Source: Bacteroidales bacterium (lineage in GTDB: Bacteria; Bacteroidota; Bacteroidia; Bacteroidales; UBA932). From it: DNA of 64,000 bases. Both the position numbers and the translations under genes were made by a program. Below are positions 51,734 to 59,405 of this stretch, piece after piece. The stretch covers positions 60,338-124,337 of the forward strand of contig JAFVAU010000002.1 of NCBI GenBank assembly GCA_017480345.1. The letters are read 5' to 3'. The notes below the pieces were generated by a model, which saw only the letters and a list, made by a program, of their open reading frames with translations, was not told the origin of the DNA and ran no database searches. How positions within the stretch are numbered: position 1 is the stretch's first letter; each line of letters opens with the position of its first letter.

Positions 51734-53425
51734 TTACGCATCAATATGGGCGTCCACCTCCGTGAGCACCTGCGTCTCCAGGGCCAGGGCTTCGGCAACA
51801 ATGGCATCGGCGCGGGCCAGGAGGGGCAGGGCGGGGGTTTTGTCCGTGAGACCGGCAATGTTGATGCGCACGTTCAGGCGGGCGCCGCGGATGCCGGCCA
51901 CGGCGGCCAGGGCGGCCACCCCGGCGTCGGAGGCCGATGCAGGATTGCCGCTCCGGGCCATCTGCAAGGCCAACGGAAGGGCCTTCAAGGCCGTTTCCAT
52001 GGTCTGCAGCGGCACCTGGGCGGCGTACAGGGTAGCCTCTTCGATGGCCTTGGCGCGCGCCGCCTTCTCCTCCTCCGTGTTCTTGGGCAGGGAGAAGCAG
52101 TCCATGATGCGGTTGAAGGCGGCCGTGTCCTCGTCAATCAGATGCAAGAGCTCGTCCACCAGTTGCTGGCCCTCTTCGGCCACGTCGGAAAACTCCTTCC
52201 AGCGATGGTCCCAGCCGCGTTTGTGGGCGCTCAGGTTGGCAACCATGGTGGCTAAGGCTGCCCCAAAGGCTCCCATGGCGGCCGATACCGACCCGCCGCC
52301 CGGCGCGGCGCTCTCAGAGGCCGTCTCCCGGGTGAAGCCTTCCAGCGTGAGCTGCGCCAGGCCCTGTTTTTTATCGGCAATCAAATACTCGATCACCTTT
52401 TCCTGCGGCTTGAAGGGCTTGAGATCGTCCAAAGACATGCTCTTGACGGCTATCTTGATAATCTCCTCCTCGCTGATGCCCAAGGAGCGCTGCTGCCGTT
52501 CCAGGTAGAATCGGCCGGCTTCCACCAGCACTTTCTTGGGCACCAGGCCCACAATCTCCGCCCCGGTGACGCGAAGGCCCCGGGCCGCGGCGGCCCGGGA
52601 AACCTCCTCAAAGGCCACATGCAGGGGAGTGGCGTCTATGTCCGTGATGTTCATGGACACCTGCGCTATACCGTATTCATCTATGTACCAGCCAATGGCC
52701 TTGGTGCCCTTCAGCGTGCCGGGCGTCCAGATCTGCTTGCCGTCCGCGTCCTTCAGGAGCTTGCCGGTAAGGGAGCCGCCTTCGCGGGCCTTTCGGCCTT
52801 TCTCCCGCACGTCAAAGGCCACGGCCATGGCGCGGCGCGTGGAGGTGGTGTTCAGGTTAAAATTCACCGCCACCAGGAAATTCCGGGCCCCCACATTGGT
52901 GGCGCCGGCCTTGGCCACGGTCTCGTTCCAGGCGTCGCCAAAGTCCGGCTTACGGTCTGTGGAGGCCATTTTTTCCTGCAGCGCCTCATATTCTCCCTCC
53001 CGGCACACGGCCAGGTTCCGGCGCTCCGGCTTGAAGGCGGCCGCCTCATAGCAGTAGCAGGGGATGCCCAGTTCCTTCCAAAGCCTTTGGGCCAGCTTCC
53101 GGGCCAGCTGCGCGCACTCTTCCAGGGTGATGCCGGCAACGGGAATGAGGGGCAGCACGTCCGTGGCGCCGCTGCGGGGATGGGCCCCGTGGTGCCGGCG
53201 CATGTCTATGAGTTCCTGCGCCTTTACGGCCCCGCGGAAGGCGGCCTCGCACACCGGCTCCGGCTCTCCTACAAAAGTGACCACCGTACGGTTGGTGGCC
53301 TCTCCGGGGTCCACGTCCAGCACTTTCACGCCTTCTACGGTCTCAATGGCCGCTACAATGGCGTCTATGACCGTTTTGTCCCGGCCTTCGCTGTAGTTGG
53401 GTACACATTCGATGATTTTTTTCAT
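51734..53425 (-). CDS. ftcD: Bifunctional glutamate formimidoyltransferase / formimidoyl-THF cyclodeaminase
   Basis: 563 aa fusion. The N-terminal formiminotransferase (~1-300) begins MKKIIECVPNYSEGRD and carries RRHHGAHPRSGATDVLPL (~77-94, catalytic His). The C-terminal cyclodeaminase (~345-563) carries SESAAPGGGSVSAAMGAFGAAL. It moves the formimino group from formiminoglutamate to tetrahydrofolate and then releases ammonia, finishing histidine breakdown started by HutH/U/I. It is the first gene of the operon; a promoter with TTG-20-TATCTTTA (53448-53478, minus strand) precedes it. Confidence 0.95.
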   Translation of the reverse strand: MKKIIECVPNYSEGRDKTVIDAIVAAIETVEGVKVLDVDPGEATNRTVVTFVGEPEPVCEAAFRGAVKAQELIDMRRHHGAHPRSGATDVLPLIPVAGITLEECAQLARKLAQRLWKELGIPCYCYEAAAFKPERRNLAVCREGEYEALQEKMASTDRKPDFGDAWNETVAKAGATNVGARNFLVAVNFNLNTTSTRRAMAVAFDVREKGRKAREGGSLTGKLLKDADGKQIWTPGTLKGTKAIGWYIDEYGIAQVSMNITDIDATPLHVAFEEVSRAAAARGLRVTGAEIVGLVPKKVLVEAGRFYLERQQRSLGISEEEIIKIAVKSMSLDDLKPFKPQEKVIEYLIADKKQGLAQLTLEGFTRETASESAAPGGGSVSAAMGAFGAALATMVANLSAHKRGWDHRWKEFSDVAEEGQQLVDELLHLIDEDTAAFNRIMDCFSLPKNTEEEKAARAKAIEEATLYAAQVPLQTMETALKALPLALQMARSGNPASASDAGVAALAAVAGIRGARLNVRINIAGLTDKTPALPLLARADAIVAEALALETQVLTEVDAHIDA

Positions 53426-53447
53426 GGTTACAGTTTTAATGCGACCT

Positions 53448-53494
53448 TAAAGATAAAAATTATTCCTAACTTTGACAAGAAATACTTATCTTTG
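53448..53494. promoter_or_regulatory. Divergent promoters of the hut operon and the ATPase/STAS pair
   Basis: Minus strand: TTG (53476-53478), 20 bases, TATCTTTA (53448-53455) for ftcD. Plus strand: TAACTTTG (53467-53474) and TATCTTTG (53487-53494) for the ATPase gene. The boxes interleave, so the two directions may exclude each other. Confidence 0.55.
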
Positions 53495-53518
53495 CAAGAG
53501 TCTGTCAAGTTATGGTTT

Positions 53519-54169
53519 ATGAACGTAGATACATTGCTTCATCAGTATTTCCCGCTGGCGGAACACACCTGCATAGAAATGTTCGACGACCAGAACATTC
53601 AGCAAGTGTACCGCAGACTGGTGGAAGTGCTGATTCACCAACCTGAGGTAGAGACTTCCCTGCTTCAGGCTATGAGCTATTGTTTCTACGAGGTAATGGA
53701 TAACGTGCTCATTCATTCGGGCAAAAACGTAGGCATCGTCATTACAAACTACTCTGAGTCTAATCATCTTATCCAGATTCTTGTTGCCGATGATGGAATG
53801 GGGATTCGCGAATCTCTTGCCCAGAATAGCAATTATTCCGACTTAACGGAACCTCAGGCGCTCGAGTATTGTATCAAGGATAAGGTTTCTGACGGAAAGG
53901 GCATGGGCTTTGGCCTATATTCCACGTCCAAATTAATCAATACCGCCGGCCATAAACTTATTATTCGTTCCGGCGGCCATTCCCTTTCGGCCAACGGAGA
54001 CATGAAGATTACGAAATCCGATCCCTGGTCCGGAACTATTGTTTATTTTGAGTTGCGGGCCAATATGGATATCGATCCTGCATTTGTGGTGGATCACAGA
54101 ACGGATCCCGCAGAAGAGTTTGACGAAGTATTTCTGGACGATAATGCCGGACTAGACAAGCTATGGTAA
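53519..54169 (+). CDS. GHKL/HATPase-fold ATP-binding protein
   Basis: 216 aa from the ATG at 53519. Only a GHKL ATPase domain is visible: N box MSYCFYEVMDNVLIHSG (~47-63, with the E-x3-N pattern), G1 box VADDGMGI (~84) and G2 box GKGMGFGLYSTSKLI (~123). There is no sensor, kinase histidine-phosphotransfer or membrane segment, so it resembles anti-sigma-factor kinases (RsbW type) rather than a sensor kinase. The stop overlaps the DUF4325 gene by seven bases. Together they suggest a kinase / STAS-like partner switch. The target is unknown. Confidence 0.82.
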   Translation: MNVDTLLHQYFPLAEHTCIEMFDDQNIQQVYRRLVEVLIHQPEVETSLLQAMSYCFYEVMDNVLIHSGKNVGIVITNYSESNHLIQILVADDGMGIRESLAQNSNYSDLTEPQALEYCIKDKVSDGKGMGFGLYSTSKLINTAGHKLIIRSGGHSLSANGDMKITKSDPWSGTIVYFELRANMDIDPAFVVDHRTDPAEEFDEVFLDDNAGLDKLW

Positions 54170-54459
54170 TATTCAAGTTTTCCAAATACGGAGACAGTAT
54201 GGGTACACGTCTCCTTGGAGCCCAAATCAGGGCCGACCTCCGACCGCTTCTGGATGGCCCGGAAAGAGTTGTTCTTGACTTTTCCGGCATAGAAATCGTC
54301 ACCAACTCCTTTGCCGATGAGTGTATTGCCAAACTGTTATTGGATATGCCCCTGAAGGACTTGAAGGCAAAAACCACCTTTTCCGGCACTTCTCCAATGA
54401 CCGAACGTATTATCTTAACGGCCTTGAAACGCCGGCAACTGCAAATACAGGGAAAATAA
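54163..54459 (+). CDS. STAS-like (DUF4325) protein
   Basis: 98 aa. The sequence VVLDFSGIEIVTNSFADECIA (~36-56) matches the DUF4325 STAS-like pattern, where a STAS beta-strand is followed by a Ser/Asn turn. Family members are usually encoded next to GHKL ATPases, as here. A phospho-accepting serine in TNSFAD would correspond to the phosphorylation site of SpoIIAA-type anti-anti-sigma factors; this is an inference. It overlaps the ATPase gene by seven bases. Confidence 0.75.
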   Translation: MVIFKFSKYGDSMGTRLLGAQIRADLRPLLDGPERVVLDFSGIEIVTNSFADECIAKLLLDMPLKDLKAKTTFSGTSPMTERIILTALKRRQLQIQGK

Positions 54460-54472
54460 CCCATAACCTGTG

Positions 54473-54562
54473 CCCTTTTGCCAACACCTGGCTATCGTTT
54501 TCTCCAACGTTTTCACCCGTGAAACCGGCCTGTCTCCCCGCGACTGGTTCAAGAAAATGTAA
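54473..54562 (+). pseudogene. Remnant of an AraC-type regulator C terminus
   Basis: In the gap after the DUF4325 gene, bases 54494-54562 translate to IVFSNVFTRETGLSPRDWFK plus KM and a stop. This is the second helix-turn-helix end of AraC/XylS regulators (FSRVFKRETGLSP type). No open frame continues upstream (an in-frame TAA lies at 54464-54472 region), so only the last ~25 codons of a former gene remain. Confidence 0.55.
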
Positions 54563-54623
54563 TCCTGCGTAAAAAAAATACCACCCCCAAACGGAGACAA
54601 GGTCAAGTTCTGGTAAAAAGCCC

Positions 54624-54631
54624 TATATTTG
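54624..54631 (+). promoter_or_regulatory. -7 box of the ZIP transporter gene
   Basis: TATATTTG ends 15 bases before the ATG at 54647. No convincing -33 TTTG is seen. An inverted repeat CCTATATTTG...AAATATAGG (54622-54643) surrounds the start of the transcript and could bind a metal-responsive regulator. Confidence 0.45.
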
Positions 54632-54646
54632 TAAAAAATATAGGAT

Positions 54647-55405
54647 ATGGATGCTGTTCTAACCGCCCTTGTCATTCCTTTCCTGGGGACCGCCCTGGGA
54701 TCGGCCTTTGTGTTTTTTATGAGAAAAGACATGCCCCAGCCACTTCAGAAGCTGCTTTTGGGCTTTGCTTCGGGCGTGATGGTGGCCGCATCCGTGTGGT
54801 CGCTGCTCATTCCTTCCATGGATATGTCCGGCGGCAGCGTGGTGCCCTGCGTGCTGGGCCTGTTGGCCGGTTTCGCCTTCCTGCTGCTCATTGACTATGT
54901 GACCCCGCATATCCATGCCACCGGCGAGGTGGAAGGCCCCCGCAGCAGCCTGTCCCGTACCGCCAAGCTGGCCCTGGCCGTCACCATCCACAATTTCCCG
55001 GAGGGTATGGCCGTTGGCGTTGCCATCGCCGGAGCCCTCACGGCCGATTTCTCCATGGCCGGAGCCCTGGCCCTTTCCCTGGGCATCGCTATCCAGAACG
55101 TCCCGGAGGGCGCCATCATCTCCATGCCCCTGAGGGCCGCCGGCAACAGCCGCTGGAAGTCCTTCGCCATCGGCAGCCTCAGCGGTGTTGTGGAGCCCAT
55201 CGGGGGAGCCCTGGTGCTGCTGCTGGCATCGGCCATCACGGGCATCATGCCTTACATGCTGGCCTTCGCCGCCGGCGCCATGCTCTATGTGGTGGTGGAG
55301 GAACTCATCCCGGAAACGGCCGAGGGCGTCCACTCCAACCTGGGCACCGTGGGCTTCGCCCTGGGTTTCGCCCTCATGATGGCCCTGGACGTGCTCCTGG
55401 GGTAG
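54647..55405 (+). CDS. ZIP-family metal transporter
   Basis: 252 aa with about eight membrane helices. The metal pathway motifs are HNFPEGMAVGVAIAG in helix 4 (~112-126) and IQNVPEGAIISMPL in helix 5 (~145-158), as in bacterial ZIP proteins (ZupT/GufA group). It should import Zn2+ or a related divalent metal. It is the last gene before the AT-rich accessory region. Confidence 0.92.
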   Translation: MDAVLTALVIPFLGTALGSAFVFFMRKDMPQPLQKLLLGFASGVMVAASVWSLLIPSMDMSGGSVVPCVLGLLAGFAFLLLIDYVTPHIHATGEVEGPRSSLSRTAKLALAVTIHNFPEGMAVGVAIAGALTADFSMAGALALSLGIAIQNVPEGAIISMPLRAAGNSRWKSFAIGSLSGVVEPIGGALVLLLASAITGIMPYMLAFAAGAMLYVVVEELIPETAEGVHSNLGTVGFALGFALMMALDVLLG

Positions 55406-55482
55406 GTATATTTTATTGTACTTTTTCTTGCTTTTTGTTTTATTAATGTGTATCTTTGCATGAAAAGTATATTTTATTGGAC
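55406..55482 (+). promoter_or_regulatory. hipB promoter flanked by two operator-like direct repeats
   Basis: GTATATTTTATTGTAC (55406-55421) and GTATATTTTATTGGAC (55467-55482) differ at one base. Between them lie TTG (55428-55430), 20 bases and TATCTTTG (55451-55458), a consensus promoter. The repeats bracket the promoter, as expected for sites where HipB represses its own operon. Confidence 0.7.
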
Positions 55483-55484
55483 TT

Positions 55485-55685
55485 ATGAGTCTTGCGGGAG
55501 TAATTAAAAGTCGGAGAAAAACGCTCAATATATCGCAGCAGGATCTTGCTGAGATGGCTGGAATTGGACTGGCAACCATTAAGAATATTGAGCGGGGAAA
55601 AGGGAATCCGTCTATTGGGACTGTTTTTAAAATAATGGAGGTACTTGGGATGGTAATCGAGTATAAGGTTCGTCAGACGATATGA
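55485..55685 (+). CDS. hipB: HipB-like XRE-family antitoxin/regulator
   Basis: 66 aa consisting of one helix-turn-helix: SRRKTLNISQQDLAEMAGIG and NIERGKGNPSIGTVFKIMEVLG. This is the HipB form of the XRE fold, a dimeric DNA-binding protein. It begins two bases after the second operator-like repeat, so autorepression is likely. It is followed after 11 bases by the HipS-like gene. In HipBST systems HipB may boost the antitoxin effect of HipS. Confidence 0.87.
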   Translation: MSLAGVIKSRRKTLNISQQDLAEMAGIGLATIKNIERGKGNPSIGTVFKIMEVLGMVIEYKVRQTI

Positions 55686-55696
55686 TTCTCTAGAAT

Positions 55697-56023
55697 ATGA
55701 GACAAGTGGATGTATATGTGAATGATAGAAAGGCCGGGGTGCTGACAGAAATGCATCCTGGTACAGGTTATTGTTTCAGGTATGATTCGGACTATCTCGC
55801 TTCTGATGCCCCATCCATATCCGTAACACTGTCAAAGAGAAAAGGTAGCTATGAGTCTTCCACCCTCTTCCCTTTTTTTTCAAATCTGCTACCGGAAGGA
55901 GCCAATCGAAAAGTAATTTGCCGGACTTTGCGAATTGATGAAAACGATTTATTTGGTATTCTTGCAGCTATGGCCGGAAAAGATTTCATAGGAGGTGTAC
56001 ACATTAAAACTACTGGTGAATGA
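55697..56023 (+). CDS. hipS: HipS-like protein (HipA N-terminal subdomain as a separate gene)
   Basis: 108 aa matching only the N-terminal subdomain 1 of HipA (VYVNDRKAGVLTEMHPGTGYCFRYDSDYL ... FSNLLPEGANRK, the latter typical of 'LPEG' HipA N-terminal regions). In canonical HipA this is fused to the kinase; here it ends with an ATGA overlap into the kinase gene. In the characterised HipBST system the small HipS neutralises the kinase HipT; the same role is inferred here. Confidence 0.85.
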   Translation: MRQVDVYVNDRKAGVLTEMHPGTGYCFRYDSDYLASDAPSISVTLSKRKGSYESSTLFPFFSNLLPEGANRKVICRTLRIDENDLFGILAAMAGKDFIGGVHIKTTGE

Positions 56024-57018
56024 TTGACATCAAACATTGCCCTTCCTGCCTTGACGAGGGCTTCTCTTCATATAGCCCGAAGGCTGCCCGTGCACTGTTT
56101 GATGGGCATAAGGTGAGCCATCAACTAGATTTCGATATCGACGGGCTTTATAACAAAGCGGAAATTGTTGAAGCGATGCACAGGATATCCGTATCCGGTG
56201 TTCAAGAGAAGTTTCCGGCCGTGGTTGAGAGGGGAATCATCCGTATTGCCGGTGAAGACGAACAGTCCACTTACATTTTGAAGCCTGCACCTTGGGATGA
56301 AACGCTCCGGGAGCGCAAGCAGATTCCTGCCAACGAGAATCTTACTATGCAAATTGCATCGCAAGTGTATGGAATCCTTACGGCTGCAAATGGCCTTTGC
56401 TTTTCCCCTAAATGCCAGATGGTATATATTACCAAGCGATTCGATGTCCTTCCGGACAGGTCAAAGATGCTTATGGAAGATTTTGCGGCAGTTATCGGAA
56501 GGAATGAGCAGGACAATGGAAAGGAATTCAAATATAGCGGTTGTTATGAGGATATTGCTATAGCTATCCGGAAAAATGTCTCAGCTTGGATGGTGGATAT
56601 GGAAAGGTTTTTTGAGCTCGTGGTATTCAACTACATCTACGCCAATGGCGATGACCATCTAAAAAACTTCTCTTTGATTCTACGTGGTGAAGATTATCGT
56701 CTTGCTCCGGCATATGATCTCCTTAATACAAGCTTACACGTTAGAGGCGATGATTTCGGTCTGGATGGAGGGCTTTCTCCAAATATACCCATGAGTGATG
56801 TCTATGTGCAGACAGGGCATCCTTGTCGTCTCGATTTTGAGAGATTTGGAGATTGTATCGGCCTGGTGAAATCCCGTGTGGACCGGATACTCGACAAATA
56901 TATGCAATTGCCCGAGTCCGCCATTAAACTTGTCGGGAGAAGTTTCCTAAATGACAAGATGAAGCGCCACTATTTCAGAATAGTCAGCGAGCGAATAGCG
57001 AGATTCAACAGAGAATAA
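56020..57018 (+). CDS. hipT: HipT-like Ser/Thr kinase toxin
   Basis: 332 aa HipA C-terminal kinase. ISVSGVQEKF (~56-65) is the ATP-lid region with two serines (S-V-S) at the place where HipT/HipA autophosphorylate. The catalytic loop is YANGDDHLKNFSLI (~207-220, Asp of DDHxKNF) and the metal-binding Asp is in APAYDLLNT (~232). By family, such kinases phosphorylate an aminoacyl-tRNA synthetase (GltX or TrpS) and stall growth; the target here is unknown. The GC content is lower than in the chromosome proper. A strong terminator follows. Confidence 0.88.
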   Translation: MIDIKHCPSCLDEGFSSYSPKAARALFDGHKVSHQLDFDIDGLYNKAEIVEAMHRISVSGVQEKFPAVVERGIIRIAGEDEQSTYILKPAPWDETLRERKQIPANENLTMQIASQVYGILTAANGLCFSPKCQMVYITKRFDVLPDRSKMLMEDFAAVIGRNEQDNGKEFKYSGCYEDIAIAIRKNVSAWMVDMERFFELVVFNYIYANGDDHLKNFSLILRGEDYRLAPAYDLLNTSLHVRGDDFGLDGGLSPNIPMSDVYVQTGHPCRLDFERFGDCIGLVKSRVDRILDKYMQLPESAIKLVGRSFLNDKMKRHYFRIVSERIARFNRE

Positions 57019-57022
57019 CGAA

Positions 57023-57055
57023 AAACCCCATCTGAGGTATCTCAGATGGGGTTTT
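57023..57055 (+). terminator. Terminator of the hipBST operon
   Basis: A 13-base perfect arm pair (AAACCCCATCTGA / TCAGATGGGGTTT) with a short loop and T-run, five bases after the hipT stop. It marks the boundary to the integrative island. Confidence 0.92.
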
Positions 57056-57082
57056 GAAGTGACTCCAACAGGATTTTAACTA

Positions 57083-57217
57083 TGCAATCATTTGCAATCT
57101 CAATGGAATGTATTACCTTTGTAAATGAGATACTTGCTGGTGTGAGTTCTCATAGGATTGCAACCGAATTTCATTTAATTGCAAGTTGGTGGTGCGATTT
57201 TAGGGATAGTGCACCAC
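57083..57217. promoter_or_regulatory. Integrase promoter, TTGCAA repeats and hairpin
   Basis: TTTG (57091-57094), 19 bases, TACCTTTG (57114-57121) form a consensus promoter for the integrase. TGCAATC (57083), TTGCAATC (57092), GATTGCAA (57156) and ATTGCAA (57178) form two direct and two inverted copies of a TTGCAA-based motif that could be arm-type integrase or Xis sites. A hairpin (GTGGTGC/GCACCAC, 57189-57217) ends 12 bases before the integrase ATG. Confidence 0.5.
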
Positions 57218-57229
57218 GGGATTTGAGCC

Positions 57230-58615
57230 ATGGAAAAGATTGATTTTTACATTCGTACAGCGAAGGAAAAAGACACAATCAAGGTGCGTTACCGTCTTCG
57301 AGACGGGCGCGATGTCCAGTTGTTCCACTCAACTGACATAAGGTGCTCGAAGTCGGACCTGAGCAAGTTGACTCCGGATGGGAAGACGAAGGATAGGGTA
57401 AAAGTCTACAATCAGGAATTGGCTGATTCTCTGAAAAGGGAATATGCTTTAATCACGGATGCCTATGCTTTCATCTGTAATCAGGGCCTAGACAAAACGT
57501 CCGATGTCCTGGAGCGCGAAATCTCTGCGCGTAGAAATCCGGTCGAGATAATCAGTAAGGACGCGTCAACAAACATTGTAACCCGTTTCCGAATGTATGC
57601 TGACGCCGCCTTGCGTGCAGGGTTTTTGGGTGAGAACCGGCACAAGCACATCATTGTCGTGTCCGACAAACTGGAGCGTTTCCTTAAGATAAAGGGCATT
57701 AGCAGTATCACTGCAGAGGAATTCGACATCAATCATTTGATGGAATTCCGGGAGTTCCTTTTTGAGGAATACTTATATGTAGGGAAATATCCCAAGCTGT
57801 ATGAGAAGGTTAAAGACCAGAACAGGCCCAAGGCCCGTCTCTCTATGAATACCGTTACCTCTCAGCTCAAGATGTTTCAAACTTTCTTTACCGAGCTGGA
57901 GGATATTGACGAAATACGGAAATCCCCTTTCCGTAAGCTGGGCAAAGAACGCCGGAAGACTGTCATGAAAACCAAGTACGACGATCCCTTTTTCCTGCGA
58001 AAGGAGGAACTGCTCAAAATCATTGCGACTCCCGCGCCCACTAATCTGAGCGATACCCGTGAAGCCTTCTTGGTCCAGTGCGCGTTCGGATGCCGCATTT
58101 CTGACTTTATTGCCATGAGCATGAGTACAATTGCCGTCAGTGAAGAGGGAATCCCGTACGTTCATTACATTCCACAGAAGACGGCTGATGCTCAAGTAGG
58201 GAACAAAGAGGTAGAGACTCCTATTGTTCGGTTTGCATTCGACATTATCAAGCGCACCAACTTCACTTTCTCCGTTCTCAAGAATGTGTATGGTGCATAC
58301 GGCTACAATAACAAAATTAAGGCTCTTCTCCAGTTCTACAAGATTGACCGGCCCGTTGCTCAGTATAATGAGGAGACCAAGAGAAACGACTATACTCCCT
58401 TGTACAAGGCGGCGAGCAGCAAACTTGCCCGTAAGACTCATGTGGACATGATGAACAAGGTTCAAATTAACCAATACGCCGCCGGCCTTCATCAGGTGGG
58501 TAGCTCTGCGGTGAACCGTTATACGCATCTGGAGCTAAAAGACCGTTTTGCGCTGATGAATGCGGCGTTTGGGCAGGATGCATACATTGTAAACACGCAA
58601 TTGGAGATTATTTGA
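57230..58615 (+). CDS. int: Tyrosine recombinase (integrase)
   Basis: 461 aa with the three-part layout of Bacteroidota integrases: an N-terminal arm-binding region (~1-110), a SAM-like core-binding domain (~120-245) and a catalytic domain (~255-455). The box I Arg is in FGCRISDFIAM (~288), the second Arg in KLARKTHVDMM (~405), and the nucleophilic Tyr in VNRYTHL (~437). The His usually three residues before the second Arg is Lys here (SKLAR). It should integrate and excise the island. It is followed three bases later by a gene for a membrane protein. Confidence 0.9.
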   Translation: MEKIDFYIRTAKEKDTIKVRYRLRDGRDVQLFHSTDIRCSKSDLSKLTPDGKTKDRVKVYNQELADSLKREYALITDAYAFICNQGLDKTSDVLEREISARRNPVEIISKDASTNIVTRFRMYADAALRAGFLGENRHKHIIVVSDKLERFLKIKGISSITAEEFDINHLMEFREFLFEEYLYVGKYPKLYEKVKDQNRPKARLSMNTVTSQLKMFQTFFTELEDIDEIRKSPFRKLGKERRKTVMKTKYDDPFFLRKEELLKIIATPAPTNLSDTREAFLVQCAFGCRISDFIAMSMSTIAVSEEGIPYVHYIPQKTADAQVGNKEVETPIVRFAFDIIKRTNFTFSVLKNVYGAYGYNNKIKALLQFYKIDRPVAQYNEETKRNDYTPLYKAASSKLARKTHVDMMNKVQINQYAAGLHQVGSSAVNRYTHLELKDRFALMNAAFGQDAYIVNTQLEII

Positions 58616-58618
58616 CAT

Positions 58619-59359
58619 ATGGCACTTGTTATTTCTATCATTATAGTCCTTCTTTTTGGAGGTTGGCTATATATTACTATTAAGTATTACGATAGCTCTT
58701 TCGTAACTTATGTTTACCATTGGGATTATCGTGTATTACGCCGTCTGAGACAACGTTATAACTGGAGCATGGGGAAAACACCTCCGGATAGTTATGAAAC
58801 TTTTTATAACGACTCTATAAACTATATAGCAAATTATTTAGAAGAACATCATGGATTTATAGAAAGCCAGAGAGATCGAGTATATAAAGCCGAGAATCTG
58901 ACTAGAATGTTAAGTGTCCAACAATACATCGATTATTACTTTACAGAGTATGAGAGGTTTACGGGGAAAGTATACTATAAGATGTTCAAAGATTTCCGTT
59001 TAGGTGATTATAAACAAAGGGATTATTCTTATCAGGCAGCATTAAGAAAGATTCTTCCATTAGCGATAAAATCTTCTGACAAAGCTTTTGAACTCTTCTT
59101 AAAATTTGTTGATGTCGGGTGGTTTGATAAGAATAACGGGATGTATATTATTGGTAATGGGATAGAGAAGCAACATATAGGACGAGCTATATATTGGATT
59201 TGTAAAAAAAGCAATATCTCCTCTCCGGAAAAAGTTTTCGCCCCTTTCTGGGGTGTAAATGAAGGAACTGTTGCAGATTGGTGCCGAATAAAATCCAGAA
59301 ATCCTGAGAGAACTCAGCAGATTGACAAAATTGTGGATGATATTATGTCAGGGAGATAA
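58619..59359 (+). CDS. Membrane-anchored protein of unknown function
   Basis: 246 aa, not recognised. One N-terminal membrane helix (LVISIIIVLLFGGWLYITI, ~3-21) is followed by a Tyr/Arg-rich, mostly helical cytoplasmic part. The C-terminal segment WGVNEGTVADWCRIKSR followed by NPERTQQIDKIVDDI has the look of a short helical DNA- or protein-binding module. Strongly AT-rich codon use. It starts three bases after the integrase stop, so it is probably co-expressed with it. A GC hairpin terminator follows. Confidence 0.65.
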   Translation: MALVISIIIVLLFGGWLYITIKYYDSSFVTYVYHWDYRVLRRLRQRYNWSMGKTPPDSYETFYNDSINYIANYLEEHHGFIESQRDRVYKAENLTRMLSVQQYIDYYFTEYERFTGKVYYKMFKDFRLGDYKQRDYSYQAALRKILPLAIKSSDKAFELFLKFVDVGWFDKNNGMYIIGNGIEKQHIGRAIYWICKKSNISSPEKVFAPFWGVNEGTVADWCRIKSRNPERTQQIDKIVDDIMSGR

Positions 59360-59383
59360 TTAAAAATTTTATTTATTCGACTG

Positions 59384-59405
59384 CCCACCTCTGTTTAGGG
59401 GTGGG
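59384..59405 (+). terminator. Hairpin after the integrase operon
   Basis: CCCACC...GGTGGG arms (59384-59389, 59400-59405) with an 10-base spacer and a T-rich tail, 22 bases after the stop of the membrane protein gene. Confidence 0.7.

Noticed and set aside
55406-55482. Possible start of a CRISPR-like array
   Set aside because: Only two repeat copies with a promoter between them; operators explain it better. No CRISPR array or cas gene was seen anywhere in the window.
57056-57090. Possible tRNA 3' fragment as attL after the hipT terminator
   Set aside because: GACTCCAACAGGATTTTAAC faintly resembles a tRNA T-arm in reverse, but no arm pairing or full tRNA can be drawn.
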